Of a stretch of 37,569 nt of DNA, positions 6,551 through 14,789 are shown piece by piece. Where the stretch lies: contig NZ_UQKJ01000004.1 of assembly GCF_900541605.1 (NCBI RefSeq), positions 1-37,569 of the forward strand. The letters run 5' to 3'. The DNA is from an uncultured Dialister sp. GTDB taxonomy: Bacteria > Bacillota > Negativicutes > Veillonellales > Dialisteraceae. The translations under genes and the position numbers were made by a program. Below the pieces are notes generated by a model that saw nothing but the letters and a program-made list of their open reading frames with translations, made no database searches and was not told where the DNA came from. The stretch's first letter is position 1. Each line of letters begins with the position of its first letter.

Positions 6551-8536
6551 TCAGAACTGGGTACCAAAGCTGAAGTGGAACTTATTCTGGTCTCCATGGC
6601 CGTAGTCCAGGCGGATCGGTCCGATCGGGGTCTGGAGACGGAGGCCTACGCCTACGGACCAGTTCAGGGAATCGTCGTCGTCGTACCACGGAATCTTACC
6701 GCGATCCAGTCCCCATGCACTGCCGGCATCGGTGAAGAGGACGCCCTGTACCTTCTTCGCAATGGGGAAACGGTATTCAAGGGTAGCCGCGTACATCTTC
6801 TTGCCTTTGAACTGGTCATCTTCGTAGCCGCGGAGGGTATTGGAACCGCCGAGGTCGAAGAGGTTGCCATAAGAAACATCGCCGTCAATGTAGCCGCCCA
6901 TGAGGCGGAGTGCCAGGATATGGCCATTGCCGAGGCCCTTGTAGAACCGGCCTTCTGCGGTGAACTTGTAGAAGTCATAGTCACCGCCCAGACCGTGGCC
7001 ACCCCACTGGGCAGTGAAGGAAATCCGGCGGCCCTTGTTGGCATTGAAGTAGTTATCCCGGTTATCAAAGACATGGGTAAAGGTGAAGCTGTTTGTGGTA
7101 CCGAAGTTATCCATGATAGCTCTATACCATTCATCACTTCTATCCTTGGCGGTATGTCCTTTGTCTTCCGCTGTACCGCCCCATTCAAAGCCGTCGTGGT
7201 CATCATAGGATTCCTTGGTGCTGTCGAAATTGAAGTAGTTTGTGCGGTAATCGTCGCTTACATGGCCCCAGGTAAGGTTCCAGCCCTTTCTCCTCTTATC
7301 GTATTCTGCGATTTCATGGCCCTTGGCATCGTAGTCATCGTAAGTGTAGATACGGTTGAAAATGGAGGCCCCCAGGGAGTCGCCGTTGGAATTAATCCAG
7401 GGCCGGGTGTAGGAAATGGTGTAGTTCTTACCGTCACCGGCGCCGCCGAATTCCCAGTGGAAGTTCACCTTGTCACCGGTACCCCGGAAGTTCGTATCTC
7501 CCAGTTCCACGATACCGACAGTACCATCGGAATCGGAGTAGCCGGCACCGACAGTGACGATACCGGTTTTCTGTTCAATCACATCGATTTCAATGATTAC
7601 GTTATGCTCATTTTCCTTGCCCGGCAGGAGCTTCATATTGACGTCTTCGAAGTAGCCGGTATTGTAGAGCCGTTCCATACTGCGGCTGGCAAGGAATTTA
7701 TTAAAGGGCTTACCCTTCTTCAGTTTCATTTCCCGAAGGATGACCTTATCCTTTGTCTTATCATTGCCGACGATGGTGAAATCTTCCACTACCCCTTCGG
7801 AAATATTCACATGGAGAATACCGTCAGAAGAAACCTGAACGTCCGGAATAGAAACGAGCATGTATCCCTGCTGGAGGTACATATTCTCGATTTCCTTCAG
7901 CTTCTGGTTCACCAGGACGAAATTCAGCACGCTGTCCTGGGGAATATTCATGATGGACTTCAGGTAATCACTGGTAAAAATCGTATTTCCCGTAAATGCC
8001 ACATCATGGACTACGGGGTTCGAAGCCAGCTGGTACGTAATGCCCACGCCTTCCGGCACTTCAGAAAAGGCCGGGGTAATCTGGGAGAATACGCCCGTGG
8101 ATCCCAGGGAAGCCACATCGTTACGGACTCCCTCTTCTGTGAGCTGGGTACTGGGTTTACTCTGGATCAGGGGAGAAAGTTTCGTCTTCACCGGTTCCGG
8201 GATACCCGAGAAATCAACGGAGGTAATAGTTTTTCCTACCTGTGCTTCTATGGCATCATTATCGGCCTTGGAGAGGTACAGGGACGCATCGCCTACAGCC
8301 ACGGTCTGCTGGGACTGCTGTACCGCCACAGACGGAGCTTCTGCTGTTTTCGCAGTTTCATCGGAAATGGATCCGCTTCCTACGGTCTGTCCATTCTTCA
8401 CGCTGATCATGGAACTCTGGGACATACCGTTAGACCCGCCCGCCAGGGTTGGCGCATCCGCAAAAACGGAAACTCCCGAAAGTGATGCAAGTACCGCTGT
8501 GAGCAGCAGCACTTTCTTGCTTTTCTTTGTAATCAT
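6551..8536 (-). CDS. bamA: outer-membrane protein assembly factor BamA (Omp85 family)
   Basis: The central insertase for outer-membrane beta-barrel proteins. The 661-residue precursor has a signal peptide (about 1-27), a Ser/Gln-rich linker (28-100), three recognisable POTRA domains (about 102-173, 174-247, 249-322) and a 16-strand-type Omp85 barrel (about 325-661) ending in the outer-membrane sorting signature FGTQF. The LRGYE segment matches the conserved RG(Y/F) motif of loop 6. E. coli BamA has five POTRA domains and about 810 residues, so this is a shorter form, perhaps because the BamB/D-type lipoproteins it would bind are missing (none seen here). The ATG at 8536 has GAGGAGG five nt upstream. 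It leads an operon with the unknown exported protein, three ompH-like genes and lpxD. Confidence 0.96.
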   Translation of the reverse strand: MITKKSKKVLLLTAVLASLSGVSVFADAPTLAGGSNGMSQSSMISVKNGQTVGSGSISDETAKTAEAPSVAVQQSQQTVAVGDASLYLSKADNDAIEAQVGKTITSVDFSGIPEPVKTKLSPLIQSKPSTQLTEEGVRNDVASLGSTGVFSQITPAFSEVPEGVGITYQLASNPVVHDVAFTGNTIFTSDYLKSIMNIPQDSVLNFVLVNQKLKEIENMYLQQGYMLVSIPDVQVSSDGILHVNISEGVVEDFTIVGNDKTKDKVILREMKLKKGKPFNKFLASRSMERLYNTGYFEDVNMKLLPGKENEHNVIIEIDVIEQKTGIVTVGAGYSDSDGTVGIVELGDTNFRGTGDKVNFHWEFGGAGDGKNYTISYTRPWINSNGDSLGASIFNRIYTYDDYDAKGHEIAEYDKRRKGWNLTWGHVSDDYRTNYFNFDSTKESYDDHDGFEWGGTAEDKGHTAKDRSDEWYRAIMDNFGTTNSFTFTHVFDNRDNYFNANKGRRISFTAQWGGHGLGGDYDFYKFTAEGRFYKGLGNGHILALRLMGGYIDGDVSYGNLFDLGGSNTLRGYEDDQFKGKKMYAATLEYRFPIAKKVQGVLFTDAGSAWGLDRGKIPWYDDDDSLNWSVGVGLRLQTPIGPIRLDYGHGDQNKFHFSFGTQF

Positions 8537-8638
8537 AAAATCCTCCTCTTTATTGGTTTCAGGTATACAGGATTGTTATTTAGCGGTTTGAAAAGTTGAT
8601 TCCATCGAATTCATCGAAGGAAATCAGCACTTCTTTAT

Positions 8639-8667
8639 ATTATATGAAGAATGCCTCTATTTCACAA
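8639..8667 (-). promoter_or_regulatory. promoter for bamA operon
   Basis: On the minus strand a -35 TTGTGA (8662-8667) and a perfect -10 TATAAT (8639-8644) are separated by 17 nt. The predicted start is near 8632, giving a leader of about 95 nt before the bamA ATG. Sigma-A type consensus. Confidence 0.6.
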
Positions 8668-8687
8668 GGGAAAAAGGCATTCTTCAT
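8644..8687. promoter_or_regulatory. 12-bp inverted repeat overlapping the bamA promoter (possible operator)
   Basis: Perfect arms ATGAAGAATGCC (8644-8655) and GGCATTCTTCAT (8676-8687) are separated by 20 bp. They bracket the -35 box, and one arm touches the -10. The geometry suits a dimeric regulator binding across the promoter. An intrinsic terminator is less likely because neither strand has a good U-tract after it. Confidence 0.5.
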
Positions 8688-8749
8688 GAACAATTTATGA
8701 AAAAAGTCTAATGCTGAAGGCTATAACTGAGGCAGGACTTGAGAAAGAC

Positions 8750-8772
8750 AGCTGAGGAGTTACCCCTCAGCT
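8750..8772 (-). terminator. hairpin downstream of the 190-residue membrane protein gene
   Basis: Perfect arms AGCTGAGG/CCTCAGCT sit about 30 nt past the stop at 8801. On the minus strand they are followed by a modestly T-rich stretch (GTCTTTCTC). It probably ends the tamB-sigma transcript before the bamA promoter; the weak U-tract limits confidence. Confidence 0.5.
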
Positions 8773-8800
8773 ACCTTGCCACTACCTTCAGGCCCCTCAT

Positions 8801-9373
8801 TTATCCCTGTCCACGAAGAGCTCTTCCTGCTTCTCCCACAACACTCTGGATTTCTTTATCCGACAGGGCAGGCTTTGGCGCTGCAGCGGCTGCGGTTCTT
8901 ACCGGCGGTGCTGCTGGCTGCAGCGTCACAACAGCCGGCTGGGTCGCAGCCAGTTGGGGAACAGGCTGTTCCGGCACCGTATAGACCGGTTCCGGCTGGG
9001 CAGAAATTCCTGGGTCCACAGTTTCTGATGGCACAGAAAGGGGCTCCGGTTCTTCTTTCTTTACAGCCGGAGCCGGTTCTTTTTCCTGTACCACCTGCAC
9101 CGGCGGAGTCATGCTTTCCTTAGACGGTTCCAGAGCCTGCCAAATGGCATTGAGGCCAAGGAACACGCCGAACGCAGCGAAAAGTGCTACTATCTGAAGC
9201 GCTCTTTTCCGGCCCTTTCCATTTCTGCGGGTTTCTTTCAGCCGCTCCATTTCCGCCTGGGCCATGATGAGATTGATTTCACCGGTAACCTCTTTGTGGC
9301 TGGAATAGCAGCTCTCCGCTTTTTCCAGCCATTTCCTCACGGCCCGTACCCGTTTGACTTTATCTCCTGACAT
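8801..9373 (-). CDS. single-pass membrane protein with Pro/Ala-rich periplasmic tail
   Basis: Not recognised. The 190-residue protein has a basic cytoplasmic N-terminal part (about 1-57, ending RRNGKGRKRA), one transmembrane helix (about 58-78) and a periplasmic tail dominated by Pro, Ala, Glu and Val (about 85-170), ending with a short helix (ALSDKEIQSVVGEAGRAL). The positive-inside rule gives N-in/C-out. The ATG at 9373 has GGGAGG upstream; the longer frame lacks a good start. It lies about 160 nt after a sigma-factor gene. This topology beside a sigma factor recalls anti-sigma factors or envelope-tethered co-regulators, but I see no known anti-sigma domain. The Pro-rich tail also resembles the TonB spacer, without a TonB C-terminal domain. 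Function is open. Confidence 0.75.
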   Translation of the reverse strand: MSGDKVKRVRAVRKWLEKAESCYSSHKEVTGEINLIMAQAEMERLKETRRNGKGRKRALQIVALFAAFGVFLGLNAIWQALEPSKESMTPPVQVVQEKEPAPAVKKEEPEPLSVPSETVDPGISAQPEPVYTVPEQPVPQLAATQPAVVTLQPAAPPVRTAAAAAPKPALSDKEIQSVVGEAGRALRGQG

Positions 9374-9535
9374 AATACCTCCCAATAGGGATAACCGGGG
9401 AGAACCCCTCTTCCCCCTGTTACCCTTTATTACATAATCATAAAAAGAGAAGTATAAGAAAACATCAGTAAATAAGAAAATTTCCATTTTTACGGCGTTT
9501 CTCAAATGATACGCCCATTTTTCTATGGAATTCTG

Positions 9536-10150
9536 CTACTTCCTGTCATGAATCAGTTTTGACAGCATGCCCCGCAGCCGGCGGATGCCCCGTTTTTCCA
9601 GACGGTATACATAGGCCGTACTCACATCCATGGCTGCTGCCGTTTCCTGGGCACTCTGCTCCTTGAGATACACCATACGCAGCACGTCCTGTTCCCGTTC
9701 CGGCAGCCGACTCATGGCGCGGTCCACGGTGGAATGGAGGACACTCTTATCCGCTGACTCAAAGGCCGTATCAGGCACCGTTTCCGTGAGGTAGGCCTCT
9801 TCCTCTCCCTTGTCCAGAAGAAGATCTTTTCCATTCTCCTGCAGGAAATCCACCATCCGCCCCCGCACCCGGTGCAGGGCATAGAGAGAAAAGGCGACGC
9901 CCAGGGAGGGATTGTACTTTTCCACCGCCTCCATGAGGCCTACGGTGCCCTCCTGGATGAGATCCAGGGTCACTGCTTCCTGGAGACCGTACTTCATGGC
10001 TTCCCGGAAAACCAGGGGCTGGTAATGCTCGATAAGCGACTGCCTGGCCTCCAGAAGACCCTCTTCTTTATATTGTTTCCACAAGACTGCTTCCTCTTCC
10101 CTCGTCAGTTTCCTGATGGTAGCAAGGAAAGCTTTATATTCATCCAGCAT
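9536..10150 (-). CDS. sigma-70 family RNA polymerase sigma factor (two-domain, sigma-28/SigB-like)
   Basis: A 204-residue alternative sigma factor. Region 2 (about 33-104) has the core-binding and -10-recognition block, including DLIQEGTVGLMEAVEKYN and VAFSLYALHRVRGRMVDFL. Region 4 (about 145-198) has LPEREQDVLRMVYL and the helix-turn-helix SAQETAAAMDVSTAYVYRLEKR. Region 1 is absent and region 3 is short, so it is an alternative factor and not the housekeeping one; its closest style is FliA/SigF. The ATG at 10150 uses an AGGAG that overlaps the tamB stop codon (TAGGAG), with only 12 nt between genes, so it is in the tamB operon. No flagellar or sporulation genes are nearby. A role in envelope gene control is inferred from context alone. 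Confidence 0.92.
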   Translation of the reverse strand: MLDEYKAFLATIRKLTREEEAVLWKQYKEEGLLEARQSLIEHYQPLVFREAMKYGLQEAVTLDLIQEGTVGLMEAVEKYNPSLGVAFSLYALHRVRGRMVDFLQENGKDLLLDKGEEEAYLTETVPDTAFESADKSVLHSTVDRAMSRLPEREQDVLRMVYLKEQSAQETAAAMDVSTAYVYRLEKRGIRRLRGMLSKLIHDRK

Positions 10151-10162
10151 ATTTCACTGCTC

Positions 10163-13100
10163 CTAGAATTTGAAACTCCAGTCTGTCCCTACATAACTGT
10201 CATGGTCACTATTATACCATGAAGACAGCCCTACTCGCGAGTTCAGGTCGTAGTGGGCGCCTACGCTCTTATCCTTATTATTCATGCCCATGGTAGCGGT
10301 AAGCATGAAATCGTTGAACAGGTATTTCCCTATCTTAATGTAATAGTTATTGCTGTTGTCATCCACACTGTCGTAGTAATCAGTGAGATTCGATGTGATG
10401 GAAATAAGGTCCAGCCCGATCTTGTCCTGCAGGAAATCCTGGATACCATTCCCGAAAAGCATGGTGAGGCCCGCATTGAAGAGGGCTCCTTCCATGGCTC
10501 CGTTATTATCCTTGCTGTTCGGGTCCTGGTGAAAGGTGAGCAGCATCAGAATTTGGGAATCGTTCAGGGCCGGTTCACTGTGGAATGTGGTTTTCATACT
10601 TCCCACGGGGCCATCAAGCTGGGCTATAATTTCATAGTGGCCCACCTTTGTGAAAGCTTTGGCATGGATAGAAGGCAGTAAAGACCCCGGTTCTTCTCCC
10701 CAAACTGCATGGGCATCACCCATCTTGAATTCCGTGGTATTGAGTTTCACTGTTCCCTTATCCACATTCACCCGTCCGCTCATGACAGGATCCGAGAGCG
10801 GTCCCATCATATCAATGTTGCCGTGAATGGCAAGATCATAGAGAGCACTGTTATAGAGGTACACATTTTCACCGATCTGCACGTCGATTTTAGTGAGAAT
10901 ATCAAGGGATGTGCTCCCGGAATCTCCAAGAAGGGCAAAGGGGATATCAATCACCGCATTTTGGATTTTCAGGGTACCACTGACCCCCGGTTTTTCAAAC
11001 CCCGCCACTTCGCCAAGGGTGAAATCCCCGTCCAGGCTACCTTTATAATAGGTATCGTTGATGGAGGGCATATGAATATGGAGTTCCCCATTGTACTGGC
11101 CCAGCCGGTAATGGTCCCAGGAAATATTTCCCTTCGTGGTGAGACTGCCGCCACCAAAGGCGGCACTGCCGTCCAGGGATGCTGTCTTTCCGGAGAACGT
11201 GACTCCTAAGGTAATGGGGCTTACCGGTTCATTCAGGGTCGTCAGGGTAAGGGCTCCGTCTTTTACGGAAATTCCCCCCAGCAGGAGTGGATCATCATAG
11301 CTGCCGGCCACCTTCACGTGTCCCTGGATAGGCCCACTGGCAGAGGTGATCGGTTTGAAGAATAGGGCCAGCATATTCATATCGGCCTGGTCCAGATTAA
11401 TATCGAGGTCCATAGGCACAGCTTTATCTTCGGTGTTTCCGGTGAAGAGATTTCCGGGCATGGTCCCTTTCATGCTGGCCCGATAGGTACCCCTCTGGAG
11501 CAGGGCATTCTGCAGGGTCACCACATTGTTCGACGCATTGGCAAGAAGAGAAAAACTGTCAAAAGTAATATCGCCGTACCGGGGATGGTCAACACCCACG
11601 GACACATCGGCCACCGGATTTGCCCGGGTTCCGGAAAGATTGACCGCCGCCGTCAGCTTACCACCGATGGAAATATTCTTCTTTCCCAGGGCCTGGGGAA
11701 CCCAGGATACATCCATGTCTTTCGCCGCTGCCTGGATATTCAGGGCGCCGTCAGTGGTCATCTGCCCCTGGGCGGCGAGGACACCGTCACCGATGGGGAT
11801 ATAAAACTTGCGGATAGAAAGAGCCCTGTTCATATAGGAGAAATTAATATCCCCCTCTCCAAGGACTGCGCTTCCCAGATGGCCGCCGTTAACGTGAGCT
11901 TTAAAATCAACGCTGGGGTTATCTATGGTTCCGGAAATACGTATGCCCCCTTCCACAGCGCCATCTACACCGTCAGAAGGCTGCTTCAGGAGTGTCATAA
12001 TGTTCTTAATGTTCCAGCCGTTGAAATTAAGATATCCATCCAAAGCTCCAGTGGAAAGGTTGTAGCTTCCCTTCCACTGGAAGGTCCCCTGTTTCTGCCG
12101 GAAAGAACCTTCATCGATGCTAACCACGTTATCTTTATAATGGATGCCCGCAGACACATTGCGGATCGTATTGCCTCCGATGGTAATGGACCGGGTGGAC
12201 GCAGTGCCGTCAAAGGCAGGATTGTCGAAGGTACCGCTCACTTTGCCGTTCAGGGATACGATGCCTTTCACATCTTTCCCCGGCAGCATCCGTTCAATGC
12301 TGATATCTGTCATGGCCACTGTAAAGTCGAGGCCCTTCGTTTCACTGGCCGTTCCGTTTACCACGATGGTGCCATCGTAAATATAGCCCAGCCCATCCTG
12401 CAGGGTCAGACCATGGTCCTTATAGGTATACCGTCCGGAAAGACTCTGGAAGAGCTGTCCCATGACGGAGCCGCTCCAGGCGGAGAAATCACCGGAAACA
12501 TTCGGATTGTCCAGGGTTCCCGTCACTGTGAGATCATTAGAAATCCAGCCGGTCACCGGGTAATCCAGTTCCGCCAGGGAAAGGAGGCTTTCGATTCTCG
12601 TCTTTTCTGTCTTAACAGACAGATTCATATCATGGGGCGCCGCAATACCGATGGTGCCCTGCACTGTATGGGTGCCGGAAGTGCCCACCCAGCGGAGACC
12701 GGAAATATCCAGTTTCCCATCGTGGCAGCCAAGACGGCCGTCGATGGTATCGAATCCGGCATTTCGGATATGCCCATTTCTGGCGCGAAGCGTTCCTTCG
12801 CCTTCCGGGTTATCCAGGGTACCTGTCACATGGCCGCTGAAAGAGGCGGTGCCTGCCATATCCTCACCGGTGATGCCGGAAAGGAGGGACAGGTCCACAT
12901 CCGAAGCGGTAACCGCCAGATCCATACTCTGGGGATTATAGACGCCCTTCACAAAGAAGGCGCCATCCCCCACAAGGCCGCTGGCATAGGGAATAGATAT
13001 GGACTCTCCATGTTTTTCCAGAGAGAACGCCCCGTTATCCAGTGATACACCGTCGTAGGACAGGGACCTGCCATAGCCGGTAACGCTCCAGTTTCCATCG

Positions 13101-14557
13101 GTATAACTGCCGAATCCACTGAAAGAACCTGCCGACATACCATCATAGGCAAAACCGGTCACGTCACCATTTCCGGAAGACCGATGAAGGGAAAGTACTC
13201 CATCCAGGTAATTGCCATCTGCCACGCAGAACCCGCTCAGAATACCGCTGACAGGAGTAGAAAGAGGAAGTTGTGAGAGGTCAATGGAATCTGCTTCCAC
13301 CTGCAGGGAAAAAGCGCCACTCTCTTTGACATAGGATCCCTGTCCCAGCACATGGCCACCGGCGGCATCTGCTTCCAGATAGGGAATAGAAAGATTGCCA
13401 TCGGTATAGGAAAAGGTGAGAACTCCTTTCTTGACCTGCAACCCCTGATAGCCTCCGTCTTTCACAGTCACTGTACCGGAGGCAGATGGATGGTCCGTAG
13501 TACCGGAAAAAGAAATACTGCCGTCCACAATGCCTTTCACATCATAATCCGGGAGGAGGGTTGGAATATCCAAAGAATGGAGCTCCGCCTTTCCACGGAA
13601 ATAAGGGGTATCCCCCGATGCATTTACATGGATTTCACCGGTCACCTTCTGGCCATTCACTTTTGCAGAAAGTTTTGTGACATCCACATTTCCATTTTCG
13701 ATATTAAAAAAAGCTGCCCCATCAGTTAAAACGTAGTCGTCATAACTAAGAGCAGCATGATTAAAAGAACCGGTCACCCGGTAGGCGACGGCGCCATCAC
13801 TTTTCCAGATTTTGGCATCCGTCACCTGGGTTGTCCCCTCCCTCATGGTCAGTTTCTGCTCCACCTGGGGGAACTGCTTCAGCAGGGGTTCGAGAGAAGT
13901 AAGGGCAAGGGAATCGGTCTTTACATTGATTTCCAGATTATTACTGTCTGTATACTTCAGGTTTCCTTCAAAGGCCGTATCAAGGAATGTGCCCTTCAGG
14001 TCCCCTTTAATATGGGAATCGGCATCCCAGGCAAAGGTCCCGGCGAGCCCGGAGAAATCAAAGTTCCCGGCCGATGTGGTCTTCACGGAAGCGCTGCCGT
14101 CATGGATAACTACCTTTCCGGTGAAAACACCGCTGTTGGAATCGGTGGATGGTTTTATAAGATCCGCCGCATTCCAGGTGCCATCACTTTTCTGAGTCAG
14201 CGTAAGTGTCGGATTATCCACCGTCACCGTCTTTACCACGGAAGCCACGCCGTTATCTTTGAACAGGTACCCATAGAGAGAAGACATGGTCCAGCCCACG
14301 GTTAAAGAAGGAGTCGTCAGCACTTCATTTCCCGAGGCATCTTTCAGCACAAGATTTGTGAATGAAAGATCCAGGCTGGGATCCAGGTCCATGGATTCCC
14401 AGGAGAGGGTGCCGTTGATATGACTCCCAGCCTGCTCTGAAAGGACAGGCTCCAGGTTCTGTACCACAATGGGTCGAATGAGCAGATACACGGCGCAGAG
14501 CAGGATAAAAATAACTCCTGCCACACCATTGATCCACCATTTGATTTTACTGTTCAA
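10163..14557 (-). CDS. tamB: TamB-like translocation/lipid-transport protein (DUF490 C-terminus)
   Basis: A 1464-residue AsmA/TamB superfamily protein. These form long beta-groove bridges between inner and outer membranes and are thought to move phospholipid and help assemble some barrels. It has an N-terminal transmembrane anchor (about 8-27) and an AsmA-like start. Well over a thousand residues follow of repeating short strands with recurrent GTLDNP/SGTxDNP turns typical of TamB. The conserved C-terminal TamB domain includes GQIDG-like turns and the ending YVGTDWSFKF. No ATG fits the start: TTG at 14557 is used, with GGAGAG 6-8 nt upstream, directly before MNSKIKWW. E. coli TamB is about 1260 residues. 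TamA is absent; BamA or the nearby barrel-like protein may be its outer-membrane partner, which is inference. Confidence 0.93.
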   Translation of the reverse strand: MNSKIKWWINGVAGVIFILLCAVYLLIRPIVVQNLEPVLSEQAGSHINGTLSWESMDLDPSLDLSFTNLVLKDASGNEVLTTPSLTVGWTMSSLYGYLFKDNGVASVVKTVTVDNPTLTLTQKSDGTWNAADLIKPSTDSNSGVFTGKVVIHDGSASVKTTSAGNFDFSGLAGTFAWDADSHIKGDLKGTFLDTAFEGNLKYTDSNNLEINVKTDSLALTSLEPLLKQFPQVEQKLTMREGTTQVTDAKIWKSDGAVAYRVTGSFNHAALSYDDYVLTDGAAFFNIENGNVDVTKLSAKVNGQKVTGEIHVNASGDTPYFRGKAELHSLDIPTLLPDYDVKGIVDGSISFSGTTDHPSASGTVTVKDGGYQGLQVKKGVLTFSYTDGNLSIPYLEADAAGGHVLGQGSYVKESGAFSLQVEADSIDLSQLPLSTPVSGILSGFCVADGNYLDGVLSLHRSSGNGDVTGFAYDGMSAGSFSGFGSYTDGNWSVTGYGRSLSYDGVSLDNGAFSLEKHGESISIPYASGLVGDGAFFVKGVYNPQSMDLAVTASDVDLSLLSGITGEDMAGTASFSGHVTGTLDNPEGEGTLRARNGHIRNAGFDTIDGRLGCHDGKLDISGLRWVGTSGTHTVQGTIGIAAPHDMNLSVKTEKTRIESLLSLAELDYPVTGWISNDLTVTGTLDNPNVSGDFSAWSGSVMGQLFQSLSGRYTYKDHGLTLQDGLGYIYDGTIVVNGTASETKGLDFTVAMTDISIERMLPGKDVKGIVSLNGKVSGTFDNPAFDGTASTRSITIGGNTIRNVSAGIHYKDNVVSIDEGSFRQKQGTFQWKGSYNLSTGALDGYLNFNGWNIKNIMTLLKQPSDGVDGAVEGGIRISGTIDNPSVDFKAHVNGGHLGSAVLGEGDINFSYMNRALSIRKFYIPIGDGVLAAQGQMTTDGALNIQAAAKDMDVSWVPQALGKKNISIGGKLTAAVNLSGTRANPVADVSVGVDHPRYGDITFDSFSLLANASNNVVTLQNALLQRGTYRASMKGTMPGNLFTGNTEDKAVPMDLDINLDQADMNMLALFFKPITSASGPIQGHVKVAGSYDDPLLLGGISVKDGALTLTTLNEPVSPITLGVTFSGKTASLDGSAAFGGGSLTTKGNISWDHYRLGQYNGELHIHMPSINDTYYKGSLDGDFTLGEVAGFEKPGVSGTLKIQNAVIDIPFALLGDSGSTSLDILTKIDVQIGENVYLYNSALYDLAIHGNIDMMGPLSDPVMSGRVNVDKGTVKLNTTEFKMGDAHAVWGEEPGSLLPSIHAKAFTKVGHYEIIAQLDGPVGSMKTTFHSEPALNDSQILMLLTFHQDPNSKDNNGAMEGALFNAGLTMLFGNGIQDFLQDKIGLDLISITSNLTDYYDSVDDNSNNYYIKIGKYLFNDFMLTATMGMNNKDKSVGAHYDLNSRVGLSSWYNSDHDSYVGTDWSFKF

Positions 14558-14603
14558 TGTGATCTCTCCAATAGTATGTAATAGATTTAATATTGAGACA
14601 ATA

Positions 14604-14626
14604 GGGCCCGATTGAAATCCGGGTCC
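14604..14626 (-). terminator. possible terminator hairpin upstream of tamB
   Basis: Stem of seven pairs (one G-T) with loop ATTTCAATC on the minus strand, followed by TATTGTCTC. It could attenuate read-through from tolC into tamB. Weak U-tract. Confidence 0.3.
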
Positions 14627-14634
14627 ATATTTAG

Positions 14635-14679
14635 GGAAGCGCTGATTAATTTGCAGAGTCAGATTTAATCAGTGCTTCC
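14635..14679. repeat. palindromic repeat family A, copy 2 (complete)
   Basis: A 45-nt near-perfect palindrome. The arms GGAAGCGCTGATTAA and TTAATCAGTGCTTCC pair with one wobble around a centre TTTGCAGAGTCAGAT. Partial copies occur at 20-52, 21963-21978 and 37411-37443, so this is a dispersed REP/MITE-like element and not a local terminator. Confidence 0.8.
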
Positions 14680-14789
14680 TTAGACTCTCAGCATCTTCGT
14701 AACGATAGTCCCCTATGCTGCTCCGCTGGCCATCGTTACCGGATAGCGGTAAGCCGATAGCTGTAATCTGCGGTCCACAAAAAGCTTTA

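Larger units (their letters stand above)
14558..14789. other. intergenic region between tolC and tamB with two hairpins
   Basis: No gene in 232 nt. It holds a GGGCCCG/CGGGTCC hairpin (14604-14626), a complete copy of repeat family A (14635-14679), and a further stem GTAACGAT/ATCGTTAC (about 14699-14744). The latter two look like one inserted palindromic unit. A weak TTGTCT-17-CATACT pair precedes tamB, but its start point would fall on the ribosome binding site, so I do not call it. Confidence 0.5.

Noticed and set aside
6575..8485. Long open plus-strand frame (636 codons) opposite bamA
   Set aside because: It mirrors bamA on the other strand, has no ribosome binding site or recognisable domain, and results from codon bias.
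8801..9373. TonB-like protein
   Set aside because: The topology and Pro-rich tail fit, but the C-terminal TonB fold is absent and no ExbB/ExbD is nearby.
11585..13045. Long plus-strand frame opposite tamB
   Set aside because: It is antisense to repetitive tamB sequence; the apparent protein has no signal or domain pattern.
14641..14680. Terminator of tolC
   Set aside because: Related copies occur in unrelated places, including inside a gene, so it is a dispersed repeat.
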